The notes beneath the pieces were generated by a model. The model saw only the letters and a list, made by a program, of their open reading frames with translations. It did no database searches and had not been told where the DNA came from. Source: Cyanobacterium sp. Dongsha4 (GTDB taxonomy: Bacteria > Cyanobacteriota > Cyanobacteriia > Cyanobacteriales > Cyanobacteriaceae). Taken from it: DNA of 64,000 bases. Shown one piece after another: positions 45,639 to 53,585 of the stretch; position 1 is the first letter of the stretch; every line of letters begins with the position of its first letter. The position numbers and the translations under genes were made by a program. The stretch is taken from assembly GCF_036345015.1 (NCBI RefSeq), contig NZ_CP084098.1, positions 1,439,326-1,503,325 on the forward strand. The letters run 5' to 3'.

Positions 45639-47336
45639 ATGAAACCACTTATTATAGTTTCGGGTTTAGGGCGTACAGGATACAAAATTTATCAGTTGTT
45701 AAAGCAACAGGGTGCTGAAGTTGTGGGTTTGAGCGATCGCACCTTGGTAGTTCAAGAAGATGATAGAATTATTGTGGGAGATTTACGTTCACCACAGGTA
45801 TTAATAGAAGCGGGAATAAAAGCCGCAACCACGATTGTTTTAGCTAGTAATGATGATGCTTTAAACATAGCTATATTAACTCAAGCAAAGACTTTAAACC
45901 CGAAAATTCGCATAGTTAATCGTCTTTATAATCAAACTCTCGGACAAAGATTAGATTATACTGTTACTGATCATTTAACCATGAGTGTTGCCCGTTTAGC
46001 CGCTCCCATTTTCGCTTTTTCGGCATTGGGCAGTAAAACTATTGGACATTTACGACTATTTGAGCAAACTTGGTCATTACATGAAGAAATTATCGACACT
46101 AATCATCCTTGGTATGGCGTTAGTTTGGCTCACTTATGGGAAAACCTTGAACAAATGTTAATTTATTATCTGCCTAAAAAAGGGGAGATGGACTTAGTAA
46201 CGGGGGTAAAAACAGGGCAAAAATTACAATTAGGGGATCATTTAATTGTTGCTCATCAAACTAAATTCAAGCGCAAATCTCGTTTTTTATGGAAGCAATG
46301 GTTCAAATTTTTTTTCAATTTAAGCACCTATAAGCAATATGTGCGCCCTGTCATCATGGTGACATTAATTTTGATAATTCTCATTGCCCTTGCCAGTATT
46401 ATTTATTTAATGGTTAATTGGAGTATTTCCCCAGTAGATGCTCTTTATTTTAGTGTGGGAATGATTACAGGAGCTGGAGGAAAGGAGGAAGTAGCTGAAT
46501 CCGCCCCCGATGGGATTAAAATTTTTACGGCTGTCATGATGATTATTGGGGCTGGAATTGTGGGTATTTTTTATGCTTTAATCAATGATTTTGTTTTAGG
46601 TAGTCGTTTTAAACAGTTTTTAGATGCGGCAAGGGTAGCAACGGTTAATCATTATGTTGTTTGTGGTTTGGGTAATGTGGGTATGGAGGTCATTCGGGAA
46701 TTAAAACAGCAAGGACATGATATAGTAGTAATTGAGTCTGATCATAGTAATCGTTTTTTACACTCGGTGCGATCGCTCGGTATTCCGATTATTCTCGAAG
46801 ATGCAACCCTAGCAGAAACCTTACAATCTGCCCATATTGAGGGAGCAAATGGTATCATAGTCGTTACTAGCAATGATATGGTAAATGTGGAAATTGCTCT
46901 AACAGCAAAAGCCCTAATGCCTAAATTACCCGTAGTTTTACGTATCCAAGATAATCAATTTACTGAATCTGTGCAGGATGTCTTTCAATTTGAAAATGTT
47001 TTTTCTCCCAGTGAATTAGCAACTTATTCTTTTGCGGCGGCGGCTCTGGGCGGTAGAATTTTAGGTAATGGTATGACTGATGATTTATTATGGGTTGCGA
47101 TCGCAACTTTAATTACTCCGAATCATCCCTTTTGTGGAAAAATCGTTGAAAATATAGCACCAGACGGAGATTTTGTTCCCTTATACATTGCCAGAGAAGA
47201 TAAAAATATTCACGGTTGGAATTTACTCTCCACAGAATTAAAAAATCAAGATGTATTATACTTGACAGTCCCCGCCACAAAATTAAAACAATTATGGCAA
47301 AGCAATTCAAATCAAATTCTACAAATGATCTATTAA
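45639..47336 (+). CDS. RCK - two-helix pore - RCK ion channel-like protein
   Basis: 565 residues from the chosen ATG. Two KTN/RCK halves flank a pore unit: the first NAD-binding loop is IIVSGLGRTGYKIYQLL (5-21), the second HYVVCGLGNVGMEVIRELK (~338). Between them are two helices (~235-261 and ~294-315) and a pore loop, SPVDALYFSVGMITGAGGKE. The context PVDALYFSV is that of K+ channels, but the selectivity filter TVGYGD reads ITGAGGK. It should be a ligand-gated channel, though its ion is open. The start is uncertain: an in-frame TTG at 45552 would add 29 residues, but the ATG leads directly into the Rossmann strand. Confidence 0.82.
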   Translation: MKPLIIVSGLGRTGYKIYQLLKQQGAEVVGLSDRTLVVQEDDRIIVGDLRSPQVLIEAGIKAATTIVLASNDDALNIAILTQAKTLNPKIRIVNRLYNQTLGQRLDYTVTDHLTMSVARLAAPIFAFSALGSKTIGHLRLFEQTWSLHEEIIDTNHPWYGVSLAHLWENLEQMLIYYLPKKGEMDLVTGVKTGQKLQLGDHLIVAHQTKFKRKSRFLWKQWFKFFFNLSTYKQYVRPVIMVTLILIILIALASIIYLMVNWSISPVDALYFSVGMITGAGGKEEVAESAPDGIKIFTAVMMIIGAGIVGIFYALINDFVLGSRFKQFLDAARVATVNHYVVCGLGNVGMEVIRELKQQGHDIVVIESDHSNRFLHSVRSLGIPIILEDATLAETLQSAHIEGANGIIVVTSNDMVNVEIALTAKALMPKLPVVLRIQDNQFTESVQDVFQFENVFSPSELATYSFAAAALGGRILGNGMTDDLLWVAIATLITPNHPFCGKIVENIAPDGDFVPLYIAREDKNIHGWNLLSTELKNQDVLYLTVPATKLKQLWQSNSNQILQMIY

Positions 47337-47348
47337 TCTTAGAGAGCT

Positions 47349-47765
47349 TCAACTAAGTAATGTTAGTCTTTGATTTATTAACGAATCGATCGTTCCATTT
47401 ACTCTAAATTTTGCAAATAGTCCCATTGTTAAATCCACCATTTCTATTGATTTTGATACTACTTTTGTTTTTCTATGAAAGCGAGCAAACCAATGACGAT
47501 TATCGGAATTATTTCTTTCTATGGCTATAGTTTCGCTTTTTGTCATCACATGATACGCATCTGGATGTTTAGATAATAACTCTTGGTACGGTTTCCAATC
47601 ATCAGTACAGTAGACTGTTACATCCCATTTTAGTAATCTAATTAAAAGTTTTTTGAGGGTTTCACTATCACGCTTTCCCAATTCCCAGTCGATAAGTCTG
47701 TTAGTATTACGGTCATAAGCTTTCCAGATCCATAACTTGTTTTTTTTGACTCTATAAAATGCCAA
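47349..47765 (-). CDS. IS1-family transposase, InsB frame
   Basis: This frame gives the catalytic DDE part when fused to InsA: KNKLWIWKAYDRNTNRLIDWELG, YCTDDWKPYQELLSKHPDAYHV, and IERNNSDNRHWFARFHRKTKVVSKSIEM, which matches the IS1 InsB end. It has no good start of its own; it is entered by -1 frameshift from InsA at the A-run at about 47737-47747, where the InsA frame reads tca aaa aaa aca and this frame gtc aaa aaa aac. The listed left part (AFYRV) is the frame before the slip. Confidence 0.85.
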   Translation of the reverse strand: MAFYRVKKNKLWIWKAYDRNTNRLIDWELGKRDSETLKKLLIRLLKWDVTVYCTDDWKPYQELLSKHPDAYHVMTKSETIAIERNNSDNRHWFARFHRKTKVVSKSIEMVDLTMGLFAKFRVNGTIDSLINQRLTLLS

Positions 47766-48073
47766 AGTTCATCTAGTTCCACAACCACCGCTTCGCAGGG
47801 TTCAGGCTTTTCATAATTTTCTAGTGCCAAAGCTCTAATCCAATTTAAAATAGTCTGAGCAGAAACATTGAGAAGCTTTGCGATCGAATTCATAGACATT
47901 CCACTGCAATACAGAATTGCTGTTTCTAGTTTCATCCACATAGGTTTACCTCGATCAATCTTATCAGTGGTGAACTGATAGTTACAGTGCTTACATTTAA
48001 ACCTTTGTTGACCACGAGCAAAACCGTTTTTGATGATTTTAGTATTATGACATCGAGGGCATTGATGAGACAT
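47642..48073 (-). CDS. IS1-family InsA frame (DNA-binding part of transposase)
   Basis: 143 residues. The N-terminal zinc finger CPRCHNTKIIKNG ... FKCKHCNYQF (four Cys) and the helix-turn-helix MSMNSIAKLLNVSAQTILNWIRAL fit IS1 InsA. It continues VVVELDELWHFIESKK, the first catalytic acidic segment, to the slippery heptamer a aaa aac. Ribosomes that do not slip end at 47642 and make an InsA-like repressor; those that slip make InsAB'. Confidence 0.87.
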   Translation of the reverse strand: MSHQCPRCHNTKIIKNGFARGQQRFKCKHCNYQFTTDKIDRGKPMWMKLETAILYCSGMSMNSIAKLLNVSAQTILNWIRALALENYEKPEPCEAVVVELDELWHFIESKKTSYGSGKLMTVILTDLSTGNWESVIVKPSKNF

Positions 48074-48314
48074 GGTTAATTAATGATGATAGGATCAGTC
48101 TATATCATAACATTACTTAATTGATACTCTCTAATCTTATTAGGGTATTAGGATGTTAGGGTTAATGTTAACTCCGAACAACCCAATACTCTAAAACCCG
48201 ACTTTCTCCTCATCATTAAGAAAAGTAACAAATTTTGACAAGTAGTCTTTTGACAGGAAAAAGCAAATTCTCGAAGATGAAAACAATAGAAAAAAATTCA
48301 ATCTTACAGTAACG

Positions 48315-48650
48315 ATGAAAAAACTTTTAGGCTTAATTTTGTTATTAATCACAGCAGTTAACTTTTTCTTTGCAACTCCCGCTTTAGCAGGTGATGTAAC
48401 TAAAGGTGCGGCTATTTTCAGTGCTAATTGTGCATCCTGTCATATGGGGGGTAAAAACGTAGTTAACCCTGCAAAGACTTTACAAAAAGAAGATTTAGAA
48501 AAATACGGAATGTATGATATTGAGCAGATAAAAACTCAAGTCATGAATGGAAAAGCGGCGATGCCTTCCTTTTTAAGTCGTTTAAGTAATGAAGACATTG
48601 ACAATGTGGCTTCTTACGTTTTAGCACAAGCTGATAACGGCTGGAAATAA
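48315..48650 (+). CDS. petJ: Cytochrome c6 (PetJ)
   Basis: A 111-residue lumenal electron carrier from cytochrome b6f to photosystem I or terminal oxidase. Signal peptide 1-25 (cleavage after ATPALA), heme site CASCH at 39-43, axial Met83 ([11 protein letters not shown]), and the C-terminal [18 protein letters not shown] with the conserved Trp end. The gene stands alone, 182 bases after the IS element. A weak, partly mismatched stem follows the stop without a T-run. Confidence 0.96.
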   Translation: MKKLLGLILLLITAVNFFFATPALAGDVTKGAAIFSANCASCHMGGKNVVNPAKTLQKEDLEKYGMYDIEQIKTQVMNGKAAMPSFLSRLSNEDIDNVASYVLAQADNGWK

Positions 48651-48739
48651 AACGCTAATCATTAATCCCACCGTTAATCTCTATTGGGAGGTAAAACGGC
48701 GGGTATATTATCAAACACTTCCCAATAAATGTGTCTTTT

Positions 48740-49369
48740 TTAATTTTCTAAGAGTTTATTACTAACCTTTCTTAAAACTCCGTTAATAAACCGATAACCG
48801 TCATCATCCGAATATTGTTTCGCAATTTCAACCGCTTCATTGATGGCAATTTTATGATCCTGTTGAAAAAATTTCATTTCTGCCACCGCTAAACGTAGAA
48901 TATTAGCGTCAATTTGAGTAAGACGATTAACTGTCCAATCAGTCATTAAACCATCAATTAACAAGTCTATTTCCTCTTTGTTATTGCGAATACAACTAAT
49001 TAAATCAATAGCGTATTGTTTTACCTCTGTTTCCCTTGATACTTGTATAAATTCTGGTATTTCAACAATTGTACCCACACGATTAATTGCTTTTTGAGTA
49101 AGTGCGATCGCATCTTTAAGCATAGTACGAGCTGAAGTAACATCGCTAGTACGAGTTTCACTTTTAAAAATCTTGTCATTACTGCGATTCAATTCATCCG
49201 CCGCCGTTTCCAGAGTGTTTTCCACCTCAATAGTAAGAGTACGAATTGCCGCTAAAATAAGATCATTTATCTCTAAATCTTCTAACTGATCTGACTTTAC
49301 CCTAATCTGACTTAAACTTAATAAAGCTAGAACTCTCGCAGTTCTTCTCGGTTGTTGACGACTTGCCAT
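48740..49369 (-). CDS. nusB: Transcription antitermination factor NusB
   Basis: A 209-residue all-helical protein; NusB binds BoxA RNA with NusE and helps rRNA transcription. The start RRTARVLALLSLSQI and the core INRVGTIVEIPE, DWTVNRLTQIDANILRLAVAEMKF, KIAINEAVEIAKQYSDDDGYRFINGVLRKV match the family. An acidic-helical insertion (~50-100) makes it longer than the E. coli protein, as in other cyanobacteria. Confidence 0.93.
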   Translation of the reverse strand: MASRQQPRRTARVLALLSLSQIRVKSDQLEDLEINDLILAAIRTLTIEVENTLETAADELNRSNDKIFKSETRTSDVTSARTMLKDAIALTQKAINRVGTIVEIPEFIQVSRETEVKQYAIDLISCIRNNKEEIDLLIDGLMTDWTVNRLTQIDANILRLAVAEMKFFQQDHKIAINEAVEIAKQYSDDDGYRFINGVLRKVSNKLLEN

Positions 49370-49580
49370 GTATCTTGAAAAGTTAAATAATTAATGTATT
49401 TTATTGCCCGTATCTCATTCTCTATCTTTCCCTGTTGATTGTCAATTATTTAAGTTAAGGCAAAAGTTGAAAGGGCAAGGGGCAAAGGTAATAAACAAAC
49501 AATTAGTAATTAGTAACTTCAGCACTTTAAGAATTAGTTTCTCCCTAAAGCCTCCATTTTCCTCAACCCCAGAATCTCCC

Positions 49581-49993
49581 CAGGGCTGTTTCAAAGTAGA
49601 AATACAAAAACGCTAAAACTATTGCCAGTAAAAGAATATAGGGTTTTAGAGCTTTGAGGATTAAGAAGTAGTTAAAAATGTTGAGATTATCAATTTATAA
49701 CCATAAACCATTAAAAACTATTGCAAGAGTGCCTATTCCCTACCTGAGTTCGATGAAAAAAGTATCGAAAAATAAAGCGCCCTCGAGTTATCATCGAGCC
49801 AATTTTGGAATAAAAAATTATTAAATTTAGGAAAAACTCATTTAAAATCAATTTATTCAGCTTTTTTGTCAATAATTATTACTTTTAACTCCGTTCACGA
49901 CCGAAGGGAGTGCATGAGAGCAGCGAACTCTCCGAACTCCGAACTCAGGTATTCCCTGCCTTAACCAGAAAATTTTAGAATGAAACAGCCCTG
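49581..49993. mobile_element. 413-base MITE, copy B (inverted relative to copy A)
   Basis: Same ends as copy A (cagggctgtttca ... tgaaacagccctg) and the same length, read in the opposite direction. The target duplication is cagaatctccc (49570-49580) against cagaacctccc (49994-50004), 11 bases with one difference. Only a handful of base differences to copy A are seen on reading both, which implies recent movement. It lies 19 bases behind the stop of the LptF/G gene and upstream of nusB. It has no open frame of note. Confidence 0.88.
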
Positions 49994-50011
49994 CAGAACC
50001 TCCCTCATCAG

Positions 50012-51172
50012 TTATTTTGCCGACTGAACCAATAACCATGTACCAACCCCTAAACCTAGCAAATTAGGCAACCATGCCGCCATTAAAGGAGTTAAAATTC
50101 CCCAAATCCCCATAGACTCACTCACGAAAGAAAGCAAATAGTAAGAAAAAATTAAACCAACACAAATACCAAAACTGGTTGCTTTGTTAGTATTTTGCGG
50201 ACGTAAACCCAAAGCTGAACCAATTAAACCAAAGACTACACACACAAACGGTAGAGAGATTTTTCCCTGAATTCGCACCATCATTTTACGAATTTCTTTT
50301 TCATCTGCTTGTAATTTAACCACCTCAAGATATTCTCTTGCCTGAGTAATGCTCATTTCATCAGGATTGGGGGGGCGTTGAGCTAAATCTAAAGGAGCTC
50401 TTGATAAAGCTAGTTGTTGATGTTCAAATCTAACGATATTACGATAAGCACCATCTGGAGAGATAAGATAAATTGTACCATTAAAAAAATCCCAAACATT
50501 ATCCCCAATATTCCATGTGGCAGTTTTTGCCGTTAAAATTTGGTTCAAACCTTCCCGAGAAAGATCCAAAATAGTTAAATCTTTCATTTCTTCCCCGTTG
50601 AATTCTTGGGCGTAAAATAATCTTTCTAAAACTGAGTGTCTGCTTCCATCCTCATACTGCACTGTTTTGTATTCTGGATATAGGATATTTCTATCCTTAA
50701 AAGTAGGTCTGACTCTGTTTAAGGCTCTTTGCATAGTTAAAGTCGCTTCTCGGTTAGCAGAGGGTGTCACCACATCGTTAATAAAAAAAGTCATTCCTGT
50801 GACACATAAGCTCAGAATTACTGCGGGTATTACCAAACGATAGATATTAACTCCGACACTGCGTAAAGCGATAATCTCACTATCACTGGATAAACGACTA
50901 TAAGCCATCAGAGTTGCGAGTAATAGAGACATGGGGAAGGCAAGGGCGATAAACCCCGGCATCCTGAGAAAAAGGATTTTGAAAGCAACACTCAATAGTA
51001 ATCCTGATTCGGTAACTTTACGAATTAACTCAAATAATGTGCCTATGGATAAACCCAAAGAAGTAAATAAACCTATACCGAATAAAAAAGGTAATAATAG
51101 CTCAACCGTAACATATCGATCCATCACCGATATTTTTGGTAAGGGTAAGAAAAATTTGGGTTCTTTGTCCAT
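50012..51172 (-). CDS. LptF/LptG-family lipopolysaccharide export permease
   Basis: 386 residues with the YjgP/YjgQ plan: three membrane helices (LLLPFLFGIGLFTSLGLSIG, LPGFIALAFPMSLLLATLMAY, LVIPAVILSLCVTGMTFFIND), a periplasmic beta-jellyroll domain (~150-270; YEDGSRHSVLERLFYAQEF) and three more helices. It forms the inner membrane part of the Lpt machine that draws lipopolysaccharide out to the outer membrane. Single-gene F/G forms occur in cyanobacteria. It follows lptB by 5 bases, so the two are translated together. Confidence 0.9.
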   Translation of the reverse strand: MDKEPKFFLPLPKISVMDRYVTVELLLPFLFGIGLFTSLGLSIGTLFELIRKVTESGLLLSVAFKILFLRMPGFIALAFPMSLLLATLMAYSRLSSDSEIIALRSVGVNIYRLVIPAVILSLCVTGMTFFINDVVTPSANREATLTMQRALNRVRPTFKDRNILYPEYKTVQYEDGSRHSVLERLFYAQEFNGEEMKDLTILDLSREGLNQILTAKTATWNIGDNVWDFFNGTIYLISPDGAYRNIVRFEHQQLALSRAPLDLAQRPPNPDEMSITQAREYLEVVKLQADEKEIRKMMVRIQGKISLPFVCVVFGLIGSALGLRPQNTNKATSFGICVGLIFSYYLLSFVSESMGIWGILTPLMAAWLPNLLGLGVGTWLLVQSAK

Positions 51173-51177
51173 TAGAT

Positions 51178-51912
51178 TTAAGCCTGAAAATTATCTCCTA
51201 AATAATATTGTCTAACTAGGGGGTTATTGTAAAGTTCTTCTCCTGTACCAGAGGCTAGAATTTGACCCTCTCTCATGATATACGATCGCCCCGTAATTGC
51301 CAAAGTTTCCCGAACATTATGATCTGTAATTAAGATACCCATGCCGTTATCTTTGAGTTTAGCAATCATTTCTTGAATCTCTGATACTGCAATGGGATCA
51401 ACCCCTGCAAAGGGTTCATCAAGGAGTAAAAATTTCGGTCCTTCTTTGCCCACCGCCAAAGCCCTTGCTAGTTCGGTTCTGCGTCTTTCTCCTCCTGAAA
51501 CTTGAGAACCTTTGGTATTGACAATTTTTTCTAAGCGAAATTCAGCGATCAATTGTTCTAAACGCATTTGTTGAAAACGGGGAGAATTATTGGTTTGTTC
51601 TAAGACTAATTGAATATTCTCTTTTACTGTCAAATTACGAAAAATACTGGCTTGTTGGGTTAAGTAACCAATACCTAGTTTTGCTCTTTTATTTAACTGC
51701 AATTTGGTAATATCTTCTTGATCTAGGTACACATTACCCTCGTTCGGTTTGATTAGCCCCGTTGTAATATAAAAAGTTGTTGTTTTTCCTGCACCATTAG
51801 GCCCTAGTAACCCGACAATTTCCCCTTGGGAAACTTTAAGATTAACTCGATTAACAATACATCTTTTATTGTAATATTTATGAATGTTTTGTAAAAATAG
51901 CTCCATTTTCAA
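51178..51912 (-). CDS. lptB: LPS export ABC ATPase LptB
   Basis: 244 residues. Walker A GPNGAGKTTTFYITTGL, Q-loop YLTQQASIFRNLTVKENI, signature VSGGERRRTELARAL, Walker B FLLLDEPFAGVDP, switch His in LITDHNVRETL. The FRNLTVKENI and DHNVRETL stretches are those of LptB rather than LivF. It powers the permease encoded just behind it. Confidence 0.95.
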   Translation of the reverse strand: MKMELFLQNIHKYYNKRCIVNRVNLKVSQGEIVGLLGPNGAGKTTTFYITTGLIKPNEGNVYLDQEDITKLQLNKRAKLGIGYLTQQASIFRNLTVKENIQLVLEQTNNSPRFQQMRLEQLIAEFRLEKIVNTKGSQVSGGERRRTELARALAVGKEGPKFLLLDEPFAGVDPIAVSEIQEMIAKLKDNGMGILITDHNVRETLAITGRSYIMREGQILASGTGEELYNNPLVRQYYLGDNFQA

Positions 51913-51943
51913 TTAGGAATAAAGAATGATAGGTTATGAATGG

Positions 51944-52369
51944 TTAATTGTTTTCTTCTTCATCTACTAGATAGATAGATTCTACTTGTTGTTGAGTTTC
52001 AGGGGTAGCGATAAAGCGTCCTTCGTCAATTAAATAGGTCATGGTTTCTGCTCTCATGGTGTTTCCATCTTGTAAAACATAAACGTTTCCTGTTAACACT
52101 AATCGTCTTTCTTTACTAAAATATTGTGCTTGGGCAGAGGTTGCCTGAATGTTTCGGGCGGGATAATTAATATAAACGTTTCCTCTAGCGGTTATGACTC
52201 CTGTTTCGGAGTTAGCTTCTTGAATATCTGAACGCACGGTTAAGGGTTGTCTGGGGGCTACATTTTGGGCTTTTACTTGAGCAAATTTTGCCTCTGTGAG
52301 GGTATTAAATACCAAAGGCACGGTTAAGGATAATGACAATAAAGCTAAAGAATAGAATTTTTTTAACAT
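51944..52369 (-). CDS. LptA/OstA-like periplasmic protein
   Basis: 141 residues with a signal peptide (MLKKFYSLALLSLSLTVPLV). The mature part has the OstA/LptA beta-taco repeats: ITARGNVYINYPARNIQATSAQAQYFSKERRLVLTGNVYVLQDGNTMRAETMTYLIDEGRF. Such proteins bridge the periplasm in LPS export. It lies 31 bases before lptB on the same strand, which supports an LptA role. Confidence 0.9.
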   Translation of the reverse strand: MLKKFYSLALLSLSLTVPLVFNTLTEAKFAQVKAQNVAPRQPLTVRSDIQEANSETGVITARGNVYINYPARNIQATSAQAQYFSKERRLVLTGNVYVLQDGNTMRAETMTYLIDEGRFIATPETQQQVESIYLVDEEENN

Positions 52370-52424
52370 AGAAATATATATACAGTTATGGATAAGTATT
52401 AGGTTGAAAGTGATAATTCTCTAA

Positions 52425-53240
52425 CTATGAACTCTGAACACTTAATATTTGATTTAATTTTCCACTACGATAACCTTCTAAGTCTAGGGTGACATAGGTG
52501 AAGCCAAGATTCTGAAAATCTTTTACTAGGTCTGGGATGTTGACATTGACGACAAAATGGCTAATTTGTTCGGGCAGTAATTCAATTCTAGCGGTGTTTC
52601 CATCAGATCTAACTCTGAGGTTACTATAACCTAATTTACGAAGATATATTTCGGCTCTTCCCACTCGATGTAATTTTTCATAGGTGATTTCTTCTCCGTA
52701 GGGGAAACGGGATGAGAGGCAGGGCTGAGAGGGTTTTTCCCACCAAGGTAAGCCTAAATGTTTACTTATTTCTCTTACTTCCATTTTGGTGATACCAACT
52801 TCTGCTAGAGGCGATCGCACCCCCCTTTCTTTAGCGGCTTGTATTCCGGGGCGATAGTCCTGTAAATCATCGGCATTTACCCCATCAATAATGTAAGGAT
52901 AACCTCGCTCTTGGGCGATTTGTTTTAACTTGTCGTGCAGTTCACTTTTACAAAAATAGCAACGATTAACAGGATTTGACGTGTAGTTGGGGTTATTCAT
53001 CTCCTCGGTTTCGATTAGTTCATGGTTAATCCCCATAAATTCTGCTTGTTGTTGGGCTTCGTCTAATTCTTCTGGTAATAATGATGGTGATACGGCTGTA
53101 ATTGCTAAGGTGCGATCGCTCAGACAATCATAAGCAATTTTCGCAACTAATGTACTATCTATCCCTCCCGAATAGGCAACCAAAGCCTGTCCCATTTCTT
53201 GGAAAATCTTTTTTAAATTGGTTAATTTATCTTGAATCAT
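52425..53240 (-). CDS. larE: LarE-like ATP-dependent sulfur transferase
   Basis: 271 residues of the PP-loop family: ALVAYSGGIDSTLVAKIAYD is the PP-loop, followed by NRCYFCKSELHDKL (LarE cysteine region) and LPWWEKPSQPCLSSRFPYGEEITYEKL. LarE gives up a cysteine sulfur to make the nickel-pincer cofactor of lactate racemase; many organisms have LarE relatives without the racemase, as seems so here since no larA, larB or larC is in the window. It lies 55 bases before the lptA-like gene on the same strand. Confidence 0.87.
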   Translation of the reverse strand: MIQDKLTNLKKIFQEMGQALVAYSGGIDSTLVAKIAYDCLSDRTLAITAVSPSLLPEELDEAQQQAEFMGINHELIETEEMNNPNYTSNPVNRCYFCKSELHDKLKQIAQERGYPYIIDGVNADDLQDYRPGIQAAKERGVRSPLAEVGITKMEVREISKHLGLPWWEKPSQPCLSSRFPYGEEITYEKLHRVGRAEIYLRKLGYSNLRVRSDGNTARIELLPEQISHFVVNVNIPDLVKDFQNLGFTYVTLDLEGYRSGKLNQILSVQSS

Positions 53241-53278
53241 AATCCCCTAATTCTTAATCTATTTCTATTTATTTTTAG

Positions 53279-53380
53279 CAGGTTTCAGGTTGTGGGTATC
53301 AAGGTGTTGGGTATTGGGGTTGAATATATTCAAACCTTACGGGAAATTTATTTTTTATCTTAACTCCTAACTCCTAACTC
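53279..53380. repeat. Dispersed ~100-base repeat, family R2, copy 2 (inverted)
   Basis: Reading the minus strand gives gagttaggagttaggagtta, agataaaaaataaatttccc, gtaaggtttgaatatattca, accccaatacccaacacctt and cctgaaacc, the same series as at 31131-31235. The 345-base spacer around it otherwise contains TTGCCC-type repeats and AT-rich promoter-like sequence for the next gene. Confidence 0.65.
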
Positions 53381-53585
53381 AAATGATTGCCCATTGCCCT
53401 CTCACTCTTCTCAAATCTGTCACCACAACCAAAAAAACTTATTCCAAACTCAGGTCAACTAACATTTTAAACATTAATTAACAAATCGTTACTCTTGTTT
53501 TTCTAATTTTAGACAGTCATTAACAAAATATATAATTAGAATAGTAGGCACAGAAAAAATACTGCAAATCTATAATAATGCTCAA

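Larger units (their letters stand above)
47341..48132 (-). mobile_element. IS1-family insertion sequence, apparently intact
   Basis: A 792-base element. The ends are imperfect inverted repeats: agagagcttcaactaagtaa on the left against agagagtatcaattaagtaa read from the right, both continuing tgtta. Six bases, aatctt, stand directly on both sides (47335-47340 and 48133-48138), a short target duplication. Inside are two overlapping frames of the InsA and InsB type joined by an A-rich slippery site. It inserted 4 bases behind the stop codon of the channel gene, leaving that gene whole. Confidence 0.85.

Noticed and set aside
48655-48710. Possible terminator behind petJ (cccaccgtt/aacggcggg)
   Set aside because: One mismatch in the stem, a long loop and no T-run after it.
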